Shown here: one piece after another, positions 27,001 through 35,312 of the stretch
Layout of the letters: every line of letters begins with the position of its first letter
How positions within the stretch are numbered: position 1 is the stretch's first letter
Assembly (NCBI RefSeq): GCF_001425745.1
Contig: NZ_LMDF01000007.1
Span: forward strand, 812,617 to 876,616
Reading direction: 5' to 3'
Source: Caulobacter sp. Root343
GTDB lineage: Bacteria; Pseudomonadota; Alphaproteobacteria; Caulobacterales; Caulobacteraceae
DNA: 64,000 nt
Translations under genes and position numbers: made by a program
The notes under the pieces: generated by a model
Seen by the model: the letters and a program-made list of their open reading frames with translations, nothing else
What the model was told of the DNA's origin: nothing
Database searches by the model: none

Positions 27001-27405
27001 GGCGGTCGACAGGGCTTCCAGGCCGTTCAGGCGCACGCGGGTGAAGTCGCTGCCCAGGCCGCGAACGGTGATGGTGCGGCCTTCGCCGTTGTCGCGGTCG
27101 ATCGAGACGCCTGGCAGGCGTTGCAACGATTCGGCCAGGTTGGCGTCGGGGAAGTCGGCGATGTCCTCGGCGTTGATGGCGTCGACCATCACGTTCGAGG
27201 TGCGCTTTAGATTCAACGCGCTCTGCAACGAGGCGCGATAGCCGGTGACGACCACCTCGGCGACGGTCGAGTCCGCCGGCGCCGGAGCGGCGGCTGGCGC
27301 CTGATCCTGAGCGTGGGCCGCACTGGCGAGGCCGGCGGCGGCGATCAGAGCGAAGATTGAAGTGCTGGAAGCGCCCATGGCGGCGCGGCGCGATTGCGCG
27401 AACAT
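24010..27405 (-). CDS. TonB-dependent receptor (large, Caulobacter/Xanthomonas type)
   Basis: A 1131-residue outer-membrane receptor. It has a long signal region (FAQSRRAAMGASSTSIFALIAAAGLASAAHAQ), a TonB-box-like EVVVTGYRASLQSALNLKR, and a plug (DAINAEDIADFPDANLAESLQRLPGVSIDRDNGEGRTITVRGLG) with the FTRVRLNGLEA element of the family found mainly in Caulobacter and Xanthomonas. The barrel ends in GRQFFVGFRATF. The ATG at 27405 is chosen for the GGGAGGG site just upstream. Such receptors import oligosaccharides. Beside a rhamnogalacturonan esterase, pectin fragments are the likely cargo. Confidence 0.9.
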   Translation of the reverse strand: MFAQSRRAAMGASSTSIFALIAAAGLASAAHAQDQAPAAAPAPADSTVAEVVVTGYRASLQSALNLKRTSNVMVDAINAEDIADFPDANLAESLQRLPGVSIDRDNGEGRTITVRGLGSDFTRVRLNGLEALSTAGSNDSGTSPNRSRGFDFNTFASELFSSLRVQKTASAETDEGSLGATIDLITGRPLNFKGRRLALSIQDAYYEAGGHHNPRGAGLISDRWETNWGDFGALFSAAYNKRNSTIDSYLRAPGQSDYTYRGSTFATTPTQTAGLQRQGFAAPIGTACNAIVTMNVTNPAACAAMVGSNPAAYALINSPQGRDLTSGAPGSLVRIPALPSLNQQQLEQDRLGLTGSVQWRSPDSKTTVSIDGVYSRFYNNSENFQISLVGLNRNNTNATYNNANASTSVANKRGLYNTCTARDATAIVDAIDCGQQLGGGALVPGMAFSYNPNNLEPYDYYNNPASVGYVPISASNPFGLGLRDAMIGRPSVRLIDAKLSPSGANADYLKLGNVDVRSADDQQVYTTFFQQGSINIEHEFTDRLSVKAVYGRSRSVNKSTGLLADYIRLDSGQGVPGNDYIVYDERGDGDMPLINLGFDPANPASWDFVKNYSALRIYRRVADNHYEGGRFDLAYDLDDDNTVKVGVSRRKYSFFTTQFQRTVGETLNPSFKEANSSVAATSRLIEYGKLLDLPEGTATSFLAPDNAKFAALFGFDCNCVNKWGDWRTSALASPANTYGVDETDTGAYVQFDFNTQLFDRTLRGNIGTRYALTELVSSGLTNTARPISAENKYHDILPSMNVAYELSDKMMVRLGVAEVMARPLLGNLAPSITAFSAPSTTGSTSGGTITLGNPQLKPFRAVNYDLSFEWYFAKGALFSAAIFDKEISSFPQTVISSGTLSSILSEEAIDQLRATQIPATGSPSAAQLAALNYINTQSFDIRQFRDAPGGYIRGVEFSYQQNLTFLPWFLDKLGVQANYTHLESELNYIIDPGALATATAAARPRIVSPGPFTGASPDAFNFTVYYDAKKWSARVSTAYRAKYFTQYPIASGTCDPGVCDSPLVNDFVGSEATTNVDASFSYKFNSNMSFSVEMLNLTNQPSNRFGYAKDPVITAYSASGRQFFVGFRATF

Positions 27406-27459
27406 CGTTTCCCTCCCTTTCAAGGTCGCGGCCTTTCGAGGCCGTCATCACCGGATTGT

Positions 27460-27473
27460 TGTCACCGGTGTCA
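27460..27473. promoter_or_regulatory. Candidate operator TGTCACCGGTGTCA
   Basis: A near-perfect 14-bp palindrome centred on ACCGGT, 55 bases upstream of the large TonB receptor start. CG-centred palindromes of this kind are typical of LacI-family sites. No LacI gene is in the window, so the binding protein is unknown. Confidence 0.4.
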
Positions 27474-27511
27474 TTTGAGATAAGCATGCCGAGAGGGATG
27501 ACAAAAGGGAA

Positions 27512-27527
27512 AAGTTACCGGTAACTT
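27512..27527. promoter_or_regulatory. Candidate operator AAGTTACCGGTAACTT
   Basis: A perfect 16-bp palindrome with the same ACCGGT centre as 27460-27473, spaced 53 bases centre to centre (about five helical turns). It lies in the AT-rich control region between the divergent TonB receptor and the FecI-type sigma gene and could act on either. Confidence 0.5.
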
Positions 27528-27706
27528 ATTAAAATCATTGGGATTTTATTGCTTTCAGGAGCGACCCCATAACGACGCTTTCCGCTCACCGATCCGCACA
27601 AAAAAGTTCCGGATCGCCCGAAAATCCCGACGCGCCATTGATCGACGGAGCGTTCGCCCGCATCGTCGCGCCCAATAAGGATGCCGAGAGCATTTGGGGA
27701 GTGGCG

Positions 27707-28300
27707 GTGTCCAAGGCGGAGCGACCGAAGCTTCGAATCGTGGGCGAAGAGGTTTGGCGTGATCACCCGGCCTATCCGGCCGTGTACGCCAGGGAATGGC
27801 GCGACCTCTGCGCGTTCCTGCGCGCCCGCTTCGGTCCAGGTCCGCCCGATTGCGAAGACGTTGCTCAGCAAGCCTTCTTCAAGCTCGGCGAGCAGACCGC
27901 CGACCGACAGCTGGAAAGTCCCCGCGCCTTCGTCTTCCGGATCGCCATCAACCTGATGCACGACGCTCGCCGTCAGTTGCGCCGCGCCAATGCGGCCTTG
28001 GAAGACACCACCACCTTGGCCGCCGACGCGGATCCCGACCTCGAACGCGCCCTGATCGCCAAGCAGCAGGTGCGTCTGCTGCAGAAGGTGTTGGCCGGCC
28101 TGCCCGAGCGGCACCGCCTCTACCTGACCGCCAATCGCATGGATGGCCTAAGCTTCGCCGAAATCGCCCGCCGTCATGGCGTGTCGGAATCCCTGGTCCG
28201 CAAGACCGTGGATGAAGCCGCAGCCGTCTGCCAGCGCGCCGTCGCGCGCGGAACCATCGACTATCGAGGCCTGTCGCGTGAACGCACCCGTCGATCCTGA
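27707..28300 (+). CDS. ECF sigma factor, FecI-like
   Basis: A 197-residue extracytoplasmic-function sigma factor. Region 2 is YAREWRDLCAFLRARFG... DCEDVAQQAFFKLGEQ, and region 4 is LPERHRLYLTANRMDGLSFAEIARRHGVSESLVRKTVDEA with a clear helix-turn-helix. The frame is open from 27638, but I prefer the GTG at 27707 because GGGGAG precedes it and the region 2 fold starts soon after. It overlaps fecR by 23 bases. In FecI systems the sigma factor transcribes its partner receptor when the surface signal arrives. Confidence 0.85.
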   Translation: MSKAERPKLRIVGEEVWRDHPAYPAVYAREWRDLCAFLRARFGPGPPDCEDVAQQAFFKLGEQTADRQLESPRAFVFRIAINLMHDARRQLRRANAALEDTTTLAADADPDLERALIAKQQVRLLQKVLAGLPERHRLYLTANRMDGLSFAEIARRHGVSESLVRKTVDEAAAVCQRAVARGTIDYRGLSRERTRRS

Positions 28301-29198
28301 CTCGGCGATCGGCGCCCAGGCCCGCGCGTGGGCCCTGGCGGTGATCGGCGAGGACTTTCCGACCGCCCGCTCGGCCCAGCTCGAAACCTGGCTGAAGGCC
28401 GATCCACGCCATCCGCTGGCCTACGACGAGGCCGAGCGCACCCTGCTGCTGCTGGACGAGGCCCTAGCCACACCGATCGCCGCGCGCCCTGCCCGCCCCT
28501 CGGCTTCGCGCTGGGCCTGGCCGGCCGCGGCCATGGCCGCCAGTCTCGTCGCCGCCGCCGTATTGGCGACGCCGCCGACCGCGATCGTGTCCGCGCCTGG
28601 CCAGACTCGCGAGGTCGCCCTGGCCGACGGGAGCCACGTGACGCTTGGGCCCGCATCCAGCCTGCGCCCCAGCTGGCGTTTGGCGCGCCGAACCTATGTC
28701 CTGCAAACCGGCCAAGCTTTCTTCGCCGTGGCCCACGACAAGGCGCATCCGTTCACGGTCGCCGCTGGCGAGACCAAGGTGCGGGTGCTGGGCACGCGCT
28801 TCGACGTCCATAAAAGCCCGGACAACCGCGTCCGGGTCGAGGTCGAGCAAGGCCTCGTCGAGGTGTCGCGCGGCCCGTCCGCCGCCAAGGTCCCGGCCGG
28901 TCAAGGCGCCTTGGCCGACGCCTCGGGCGTGCGAACCGCCGCCCTCGACGGCATCGGCGACGCCGGAGCCTGGCGTCGCGGACGGTTGGCCTACGTCGCC
29001 GCGCCGCTGGCGGACGTGATCGCCGACCTCAATCGCTACGGCCTGCGGGTCCGAGTCGCGCCAAACGCGGCGGGCCTGAAGGTGACCACGGGCCTGCGCC
29101 CCGACCAGGCGGGCGCGTTCGTCGCCGGCCTGCCCCGCGTGCTGCCGGTGACGGTGGCGCGGGAAGCCGACGGCGGCCTGCTGATCCGCGCGCGATGA
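28278..29198 (+). CDS. FecR-family anti-sigma / signal transducer
   Basis: A 306-residue inner-membrane regulator. Residues 10-55 form the cytoplasmic sigma-binding domain (ARAWALAVIGEDFPTARSAQLETWLKADPRHPLAYDEAE). A single transmembrane segment follows at about 75-95 (WAWPAAAMAASLVAAAVLA). The periplasmic FecR domain is TREVALADGSHVTLGPASSLRP... GQAFFAVAHDKAHPFTVAAGETKVRVLGTRFDV. The GTG at 28278 is taken as start, inside the sigma gene end. Its stop overlaps the start of the receptor gene (ATGA at 29195-29198). It relays the state of that receptor to the sigma factor. Confidence 0.87.
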   Translation: MNAPVDPDSAIGAQARAWALAVIGEDFPTARSAQLETWLKADPRHPLAYDEAERTLLLLDEALATPIAARPARPSASRWAWPAAAMAASLVAAAVLATPPTAIVSAPGQTREVALADGSHVTLGPASSLRPSWRLARRTYVLQTGQAFFAVAHDKAHPFTVAAGETKVRVLGTRFDVHKSPDNRVRVEVEQGLVEVSRGPSAAKVPAGQGALADASGVRTAALDGIGDAGAWRRGRLAYVAAPLADVIADLNRYGLRVRVAPNAAGLKVTTGLRPDQAGAFVAGLPRVLPVTVAREADGGLLIRAR

Positions 29199-32100
29199 AG
29201 TGGCCGCTTAGGTCGGGGACGGCGCTGACAGCGCTCCTGATCGGCGCGCCAGCCTTCGCCGCCCAACGCCCCGCCGTTTTCGCCTTCGACCAGCCCGCTC
29301 AGCCCCTGGCCAGAGCGTTACTGGCGTTGTCGGAGCGCGCTGGTGTGGTCGTACTGGCCCCCGCCCCGCTGCTTGCCAGCCGGCAGGCGCCAGCCCTGCG
29401 CGGGACCATGCCCCTGCCCACGGCGTTGAACGTGCTGCTCGCCGGTTCGCGCCTGACCTTCGTGATCGGCGCGGACGGCGTCGTCACCATCGTCCCCTTG
29501 TCTACCGGAGCCCGGTCTGCTTCCCGCTCAATTCCCGTTCCACCCGCGTCCCGGCCAACCGAAGATCCCGTCGCCGAGGTCGACCCGGTCAGCGTCATCG
29601 CCCGCGAAGGGGCCCGCCTGCCGGCGGCCCTGAAGCGCCGGACGCCGTCGCCGATCGATATCCTGACCGAAGACGAGATCGCCCGCTCGGGCGCGCTCAG
29701 TCTGGGCGACGCCTTGCGCGACATGCCCGGCGTGGCGGCGGTGACCGACGGCGGCGAGACTCGTCAGATCGCCGTCCGCGGCGTCGCCAGCCGCTTCACG
29801 CGCGTGCGCATCAACGGCATGGAGACCCTCGCGACCTTCGGCGGAGCCAATGCCGGCGGCGGCACCAACCGCGGCCGGTCGTTCGACTACAACGTCTTCG
29901 CCGCCGACCTCTTCCGACAAGTCCGGCTGCAAAAGACCGCGTCCGCCGATATTGACGAAGGCACGCTGGGCTCCACGGTCGATATCCGGACTCGATCGCC
30001 GTTCGACCTGCCCGATCGCAGCCTGAGGCTTTACGCCGAGCAGACCTATAACAGCCGCGCTCAGCGCCTGGCGCCGCGCGGCTCGATCGTGCTGTCGCGC
30101 CGGTTGGCCGACGACCGCTTGGGCGTCCTGGTCTCGGCCGCCTATTCGCGACGCTACGCCGTGGACGCGGGCAGTACGGCCGGCGGTTGGCAGTCGGGCG
30201 TGGCGCTCCATCCCGGCTTCGGCGCCACGACGGGCGCCGCCAGCCTGGCGGAGGTCAACGCCGCTCTGCACGCCCGCATTCCGCGCCTGGAGCTGATGAC
30301 TGCCGACCAATCGCGCCTGGGCCTGACCGCCGCCCTGGACTGGCGGCCGTCGGACCGGACCCGGATCTCGCTGGACCTGCTCTACGCGACGCTGGAGTCC
30401 AAGCGAAACGAGTTCCTGCTGGAGAGCTTCACCTTCCGCACCGCGGGCGCCTGCGGTCCGGCCTCGCCCCCCTCTTGCGGGCTCAACGCCGTGACCGCGA
30501 TCGATCCGGTGATCACAGCGTTCCACCCCGGTTTGCCGGTGCTGATCGCCGGGACGTTCGACGGCGTCGACGTCAAGTCGGAGGCCCGCTACGACGAGCT
30601 CGACACCACCTTCCGCCAGACGACCCTGACGGCGACCCACGAACTGCCAGGCGGGATCGAGTTGACCGCGCTGGCGGGCTTTTCCCGCTCGGACTTCAGC
30701 AATCCAATCCAGAACACGCTGCACTTCGATCAGTATGGCGTGAACGGCTTCACCTACGATTTCCGGGACCGCGTCCACCCGTTCGTAGGCTATGGCGACG
30801 CCACGCTGGACCAGGCCTCCGCCTGGACCCTGTCGGAGTTTCGCGACGATCCGAACTGGGTCGACAATAGCTACAAGACCGTTGGACTTGACCTGAAAGG
30901 CGTGGTCGGGGGCTTGGAATGGCAGGCCGGTGTCCTGCACAAGGACTACCGCACCGAGGCGGTCACCCTGTCGCGTTCAAATGGAACGATCGCCAATCTG
31001 AACGGCGTCACGCCCGCCGCCCTGGCCAGCATTCCGATCGCCGACTACGCCAGGCTGGTCGGCGCGGGCGTATCGTTTGGCGCGCTCGATCCACCGGGCC
31101 GATGGCTGGCGCCGGACGTGGTTCGCGGCCTGGCGCTGCTACGCCGCGCCTGCGCCCGCACCACCTGCGACGCCTTCCGCCTGGGTCCCGAGCCGGTCGC
31201 CGCCACCAACTACGCGATCGGAGAGCGGGACGACGCCGCCTATCTTCAACTCTCGCGGCCCCGCGTCATTGGTCGGCGCTTCTGGGGCGATGTCGGCGTC
31301 CGCCTGGCGCGCACCGCCCAGGACTCGACCGGTTCCGAAGTCCAGCCCGACGGAAGCCTCAAGCCTGTTCGTGCGCGGCGCAGCTATGGCGACGTCCTGC
31401 CCTCGGCGAATTTGGTCTGGGAACCGACGGGCGACCTCACGGTCCGCCTGGGCGCCGCCAAGGTGGTGGTCCGACCCGACCTGCGCAGCCTACGGCCGGG
31501 TTTCACGATCGCCACGACAAGCCTGAAGGCTGTTTCGGCTGGCGATCCTGACCTTAGCCCGACCTATGCGAACAACCTCGATCTCGCCGTCGAATGGCTC
31601 GCTCCGGGCGGCGGGGCCGTATCCCTGGCGGCGTACCACAAGTCGATCGGCTCCATCGTTCAGCAGACCATCACCCAGCCCGCGCCGTTTTCGACCAACC
31701 CCTACGGTCTCCCCGACAGCGTCGCGATCCTGTCCTGCGGCGGGGCTCCAGGGTGCGACCCGGCCTTGCCGATCTGGCAGTTCATTCGTCCCGTCAACAC
31801 CGGCAAGGGTCAGTTGAACGGCTTGGAGCTATCCGTGGCTACACCGCTGGGTGCGCCGGGCTCGGCCCTGGCGCCCTGGCGGCTACAAGGCTCGCTGGCC
31901 TATACGCGGTCGAAAATCCGCTATTGGATGCCGGCCGGCAATCTCGAGCCGATCGAGGACGCCCTTGGCGGGCCGCGCGTGGTCGGCAATCTGGCGCTGG
32001 TCTATGCCACGCCGCGCCTGGAGGCGCGCGCCGCCGTCAATCATCGGGGCCGCTATCTGTCGGCCATTCCGGCATTGACCGGCGGGGATTCCGACGGCTT

Positions 32101-32287
32101 CGCGGCCGTGACCACGATCGACGCCGCGCTGCGCTACAAGCTCTCGTCGCGGATCACTTTGACCGCCGATTTCGTCAACCTGACCGACGCCGTGATCCGC
32201 CAGTTCATCGACCGCAGCGAGATCCCCAACTACCAGCACCGTACGGGTCGCGACGTCCGAGTAGGTCTACGCTTCCGATATCGCTAG
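29195..32287 (+). CDS. TonB-dependent receptor with secretin/TonB N-terminal signalling (STN) domain
   Basis: A 1030-residue outer-membrane transducer. After a signal (MKWPLRSGTALTALLIGAPAFA), residues ~28-105 form an STN domain (FAFDQPAQPLARALLALSERAGVVVLAPAPLL... LNVLLAGSRLTFVIGADGVVTIVP) that contacts FecR in the periplasm. Then come a plug (PSPIDILTEDEIARSGALSLGDALRDMPGVAAVTDGGETRQIAVRGVASRFTRVRINGME) and a 22-strand-type barrel ending RVGLRFRYR. FecI, FecR and this receptor thus form a complete surface-signalling unit. In this pectin context the ligand may be a sugar rather than iron, but that is inference. Confidence 0.9.
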   Translation: MKWPLRSGTALTALLIGAPAFAAQRPAVFAFDQPAQPLARALLALSERAGVVVLAPAPLLASRQAPALRGTMPLPTALNVLLAGSRLTFVIGADGVVTIVPLSTGARSASRSIPVPPASRPTEDPVAEVDPVSVIAREGARLPAALKRRTPSPIDILTEDEIARSGALSLGDALRDMPGVAAVTDGGETRQIAVRGVASRFTRVRINGMETLATFGGANAGGGTNRGRSFDYNVFAADLFRQVRLQKTASADIDEGTLGSTVDIRTRSPFDLPDRSLRLYAEQTYNSRAQRLAPRGSIVLSRRLADDRLGVLVSAAYSRRYAVDAGSTAGGWQSGVALHPGFGATTGAASLAEVNAALHARIPRLELMTADQSRLGLTAALDWRPSDRTRISLDLLYATLESKRNEFLLESFTFRTAGACGPASPPSCGLNAVTAIDPVITAFHPGLPVLIAGTFDGVDVKSEARYDELDTTFRQTTLTATHELPGGIELTALAGFSRSDFSNPIQNTLHFDQYGVNGFTYDFRDRVHPFVGYGDATLDQASAWTLSEFRDDPNWVDNSYKTVGLDLKGVVGGLEWQAGVLHKDYRTEAVTLSRSNGTIANLNGVTPAALASIPIADYARLVGAGVSFGALDPPGRWLAPDVVRGLALLRRACARTTCDAFRLGPEPVAATNYAIGERDDAAYLQLSRPRVIGRRFWGDVGVRLARTAQDSTGSEVQPDGSLKPVRARRSYGDVLPSANLVWEPTGDLTVRLGAAKVVVRPDLRSLRPGFTIATTSLKAVSAGDPDLSPTYANNLDLAVEWLAPGGGAVSLAAYHKSIGSIVQQTITQPAPFSTNPYGLPDSVAILSCGGAPGCDPALPIWQFIRPVNTGKGQLNGLELSVATPLGAPGSALAPWRLQGSLAYTRSKIRYWMPAGNLEPIEDALGGPRVVGNLALVYATPRLEARAAVNHRGRYLSAIPALTGGDSDGFAAVTTIDAALRYKLSSRITLTADFVNLTDAVIRQFIDRSEIPNYQHRTGRDVRVGLRFRYR

Positions 32288-32637
32288 GGCTGCTCGTCCA
32301 AGGCGAAGATGCGGCGCATGGCGATCCACTTCTCGCCGTCCACGGCGCTCGGCAGCGGTTGTTGAAACTCCCACATCAGACGCTCCCAGGCCTGAACGTC
32401 CTCCGAGCCCATGTCGGCGGCGGCCTTGGCCTCGGGTGAGAAGTCCGGCCCGACCTCCATGATCATGAAAAGACGGCTTTCGACGCGCCAGATCTCCATG
32501 GCCAGGATGCCGGCGTCCCGGATCGAACGGACGACCGCCGGCGGCACGGCGCCGGGCGCATGCCAGGCCTCGTAACGCTCGATCAGGGCCGGATCGTCCC
32601 GCAGGTCGAGAGCGAGGCAATGGCGAACCGATTTCAT
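32284..32637 (-). CDS. L-rhamnose/L-fucose mutarotase (RhaM family)
   Basis: A 117-residue dimeric alpha/beta-barrel enzyme that interconverts the anomers of a deoxy sugar. Family elements include RHCLALDLRDDPALIERYEAWHAPGAVPPAVVRSIRDAGILAMEIWRVESRLFMIME and the C-terminal WERLMWEFQQPLP. The RhaM and FucU-like proteins with this fold act on L-rhamnose or L-fucose. AAGGACAAGG precedes the ATG at 32637. It lies last in the permease operon, 68 bases after the IclR gene, and its stop overlaps that of the convergent TonB receptor. Confidence 0.85.
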   Translation of the reverse strand: MKSVRHCLALDLRDDPALIERYEAWHAPGAVPPAVVRSIRDAGILAMEIWRVESRLFMIMEVGPDFSPEAKAAADMGSEDVQAWERLMWEFQQPLPSAVDGEKWIAMRRIFALDEQP

Positions 32638-32705
32638 GAGCCTTGTCCTTGAGTTATTCCGACGACCTAACCGATCCGCCGTCGTGGTATGAAGGCGCCC
32701 TCCGC

Positions 32706-33473
32706 CTAGGCCGTCGGGCGGATCTCACTGGTGATCTCGGCCGCGGCCTTCTGCAGATCCGCGATGGTCTCGGGCATCGGGATCGCCGACGGAGTGTCGA
32801 CATAGGGGCAGGTCAACGCCGCCGCGACGCCGTCGGGCCCGTAGATCGGCACCGACAGATCGACCACGGCCTTGGTCACATAACTGTCGGCGCGGACATA
32901 GCCATCGTCGCGCGCCTTGGCGGCCTCGGCCTCGAACCGCTTCCAGGTCGCGACCGTCACGCCAGCCCTCAGCTCTTCGCCCCAGCGTCGACGTTCGCTC
33001 TCCGTCTGGAAGGCGTACAGCACCAGGCCCGAGGTCGCCTGGACGATCTTGCGCCGATAGCCGACGCGGACCGAAAACCCCTGATCTCCCGGCGCCTCGA
33101 CGCGGGCGACCACCACCATCTGGTCGCCGCTGGCGACGGCCAGGTGACAGGACTGGCCGATCCGCGGACAGACGGCGCGCATGGTCGGCAAGGCCGCTTC
33201 AAGAAGGTCCTTGGCTGGCGCGCGGGCCATGCCCAGGGCGAACAGTTTATTGGTCAGGATCAGACCGTCCTCGTCGGCGGCGCGTCCGACATAGCCCCGC
33301 GCCTCCAGCACCTGAACCATGCGGAACAGCTCGCTGGATGAGCGCTCGAGGGCGCTAGAGATCTGCGTCAGGGTCAGGCCGCCGCGATTGGCGGCCAACA
33401 GTTCCAGCACGTCGAGGCCCTTTTCGAGGGCCGGCGCGCGATAGTCTCGCTTCTTGGCGCGGGTGTCGGACAT
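32706..33473 (-). CDS. IclR-family transcriptional regulator
   Basis: A 255-residue regulator. The N-terminal winged helix (KRDYRAPALEKGLDVLELLAANRGGLTLTQISSALERSSSELFRMVQVLEARGYVGR) binds DNA. The C-terminal GAF-like effector domain (residues ~85-250) ends in PYVDTPSAIPMPETIADLQKAAAEITSEI. Its place inside a sugar catabolic operon, seven bases after the lactonase gene, suggests autoregulation and control by a sugar acid of the pathway, as for KdgR-type IclR proteins. Candidate sites are 36683-36694 and 22993-23004. Confidence 0.88.
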   Translation of the reverse strand: MSDTRAKKRDYRAPALEKGLDVLELLAANRGGLTLTQISSALERSSSELFRMVQVLEARGYVGRAADEDGLILTNKLFALGMARAPAKDLLEAALPTMRAVCPRIGQSCHLAVASGDQMVVVARVEAPGDQGFSVRVGYRRKIVQATSGLVLYAFQTESERRRWGEELRAGVTVATWKRFEAEAAKARDDGYVRADSYVTKAVVDLSVPIYGPDGVAAALTCPYVDTPSAIPMPETIADLQKAAAEITSEIRPTA

Positions 33474-33480
33474 AGATCGC

Positions 33481-34293
33481 CTATAGCCGATAGAATCGGC
33501 GCGCCGTCTCGCCGAATACCCGGGCGTGATCGGCGGGCGGGACCCAGGTCGCGCAGAGCGCGCGCCAGGCGGCGTAGTCGCCGGCCAGGTTCAGCACCGG
33601 CCAGTCGCTCCCCCACATCAGGCGGTCAGGACCGAAGACCTCCAGCAGATGCGCGGCATAAGGCGCGACGGCGTCGGCGGTCGGCGCGTCGCCGGCTTCG
33701 GTCAGCAGGCCCGACAGCTTGCAGTGGACACCCGGCAGCTCGGCCAGGGCGACGATCTGGTCGCGCCAAGGATCCGGACGCCCCTCGCCGATCTCAGGCT
33801 TGGCGCCATGATCCACAACGAGACGCAGATCCGGCCAGCGGCGGACGAGCGTCAGAATGTGCGGCAGATGGCGCGGCTTGATCAGCGCGTCGAACGCCAG
33901 GTCGGCCGCGATCATCGCCGCGATGGCGGGCTCCAGCGCCGGGTCGAGGATCCAGTCGCCCGGCAGGTCCTGCAACATCGGCCGCAGGCCCTTGAGGCGC
34001 GGATTCCTCGCCAGGAAGCCTATCCGCGCCGGCGCGTCCGGCGCGGTGAGATCGGTCCAACCGACGACGCCCACCGCCAGCGGGTCGGCGGCCGCGACTT
34101 GCAGCAGCCATTCGGTGTCGCGCGCGCTGGGCTGTGACTGCACGAGAACGACACCGGAAAGATCCGACGAAGCAGAGGCTTCCGCCAGATCCTTCAGGTC
34201 AAAATTTCGATAGATCGCCGCGAGGTCCGGTATCGGCCACGCGTGGTCGTTCTCGCCGAGCCGCCAGATGTGGCAGTGGGCGTCGATCAGCAC
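33481..34293 (-). CDS. Amidohydrolase, fuconolactone/sugar-lactone hydrolase type
   Basis: A 270-residue metal-dependent hydrolase of the amidohydrolase_2 group (COG3618). It begins LIDAHCHIW, and carries KGLRPMLQD, LVVDHGAKPEI, CKLSGLLTEAG and LMWGSDWPV, where the His, His and Asp ligands of the TIM barrel lie. COG3618 proteins include L-fuconolactone and L-rhamnono-lactone hydrolases that open the lactone formed by sugar dehydrogenases. The start is a GTG at 34293, overlapping the dehydrogenase stop by seven bases. A 4-sulfomuconolactone-type activity is possible from fold alone, but the neighbours favour a sugar lactone. Confidence 0.8.
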   Translation of the reverse strand: MLIDAHCHIWRLGENDHAWPIPDLAAIYRNFDLKDLAEASASSDLSGVVLVQSQPSARDTEWLLQVAAADPLAVGVVGWTDLTAPDAPARIGFLARNPRLKGLRPMLQDLPGDWILDPALEPAIAAMIAADLAFDALIKPRHLPHILTLVRRWPDLRLVVDHGAKPEIGEGRPDPWRDQIVALAELPGVHCKLSGLLTEAGDAPTADAVAPYAAHLLEVFGPDRLMWGSDWPVLNLAGDYAAWRALCATWVPPADHARVFGETARRFYRL

Positions 34294-35312
34294 GACACGA
34301 TGGCCTTGATCACGCCGGCCGAGGGCTCCATCCAGCTCGGCAGGGCGCCCGCGAGATCCTTCAGCGCGGCCTTGTGGGTATTGAGCGCCGCCGTCGGCAC
34401 CTGCCCGGCCTTGATCGCCGCAAGCACGTGATCGAAGTCCTCGATCGTGGCGTTGCGGCTAGCCAGCAGCGACATCTCACGCTTGTGGAACTCAGGATCC
34501 GAGAAGGTGATGTCGGCCGAGACCACCGAGATCAGCACGTAGGTCCCGCCGTGGCCGACATAGGCAAAGCCCTGCTGCATGGCTGCGGCGCTGCCGGTGG
34601 CGTCGAACACCACGTCGAAGAAGGCGCCCCCCGTCAGGTCCGAGAGCGCGGCAGGCGTCGCGTCGCTCAAGGCGACGACGTGATCCGCCCCCAGGTGCTG
34701 GCGGCAGAACACCAGGCGATCGGCGCGCGCGTCCAGCACGGTGACCTTGGCGCCGGCAAGCTTGGCGAACAGGGTCGCGGCGATACCGATCGGCCCCGCC
34801 CCCACCACCAGCACCGACTGACCGGGCTCGATCCTGGCGCGGCGAACCGCGTGGGCGCCGATGGCCAGGAACTCGACCATCGCGGCCTCGTCCAGGCCGA
34901 CCCCTTCGATCCTGCGCACGAACCCGGACGGCACCGCCAGAAACTCGCAAAGCCCGCCATCCATGTGGACGCCCAGGACGCGGATGTTCACGCAACAGTT
35001 GGGCTTGCCTTTGTCGCAGGCCGGACAAGCTCCGCATGACAGATAGGGCATGACATAGGCGTGGTCGCCCTCGGCCAGGCCGCTTCCGGCCGGCGCCGAA
35101 ACCACCTCGCCCGACAGCTCGTGGCCCATCACCCGCGGATAGCTCAGGAAAGGCTGGGTGCCGCGATAGATGTGCATGTCGGTGCCGCAGATCCCGACCC
35201 GGCGGACGCGCAGCAGCACCTCGTCAGGTCCGGGCTCCGGCGTCGGTCGCCGCTCGACCCGCAGATCGCCCGGTGCGGCGCAGACCAGCACATCCATCAG
35301 GGGTGACGACAT
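34287..35312 (-). CDS. Zn-dependent alcohol dehydrogenase, sugar/sugar-acid type
   Basis: A 341-residue medium-chain dehydrogenase. The catalytic Zn site begins with RVGICGTDMHIY and GHELSGEVV; the structural Zn ligands are the Cys residues in LSCGACPACDKGKPNCC. The NAD(P) motif is VVGAGPIGIAATLFAKLAGA. It resembles L-galactonate, L-threonine and sorbitol dehydrogenases. The ATG at 35312 is right for the GGAGG site six bases upstream and overlaps the permease stop. It may oxidise L-fucose, a 2-keto-3-deoxy acid or L-galactonate; the exact step is not decidable here. Confidence 0.82.
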   Translation of the reverse strand: MSSPLMDVLVCAAPGDLRVERRPTPEPGPDEVLLRVRRVGICGTDMHIYRGTQPFLSYPRVMGHELSGEVVSAPAGSGLAEGDHAYVMPYLSCGACPACDKGKPNCCVNIRVLGVHMDGGLCEFLAVPSGFVRRIEGVGLDEAAMVEFLAIGAHAVRRARIEPGQSVLVVGAGPIGIAATLFAKLAGAKVTVLDARADRLVFCRQHLGADHVVALSDATPAALSDLTGGAFFDVVFDATGSAAAMQQGFAYVGHGGTYVLISVVSADITFSDPEFHKREMSLLASRNATIEDFDHVLAAIKAGQVPTAALNTHKAALKDLAGALPSWMEPSAGVIKAIVSC

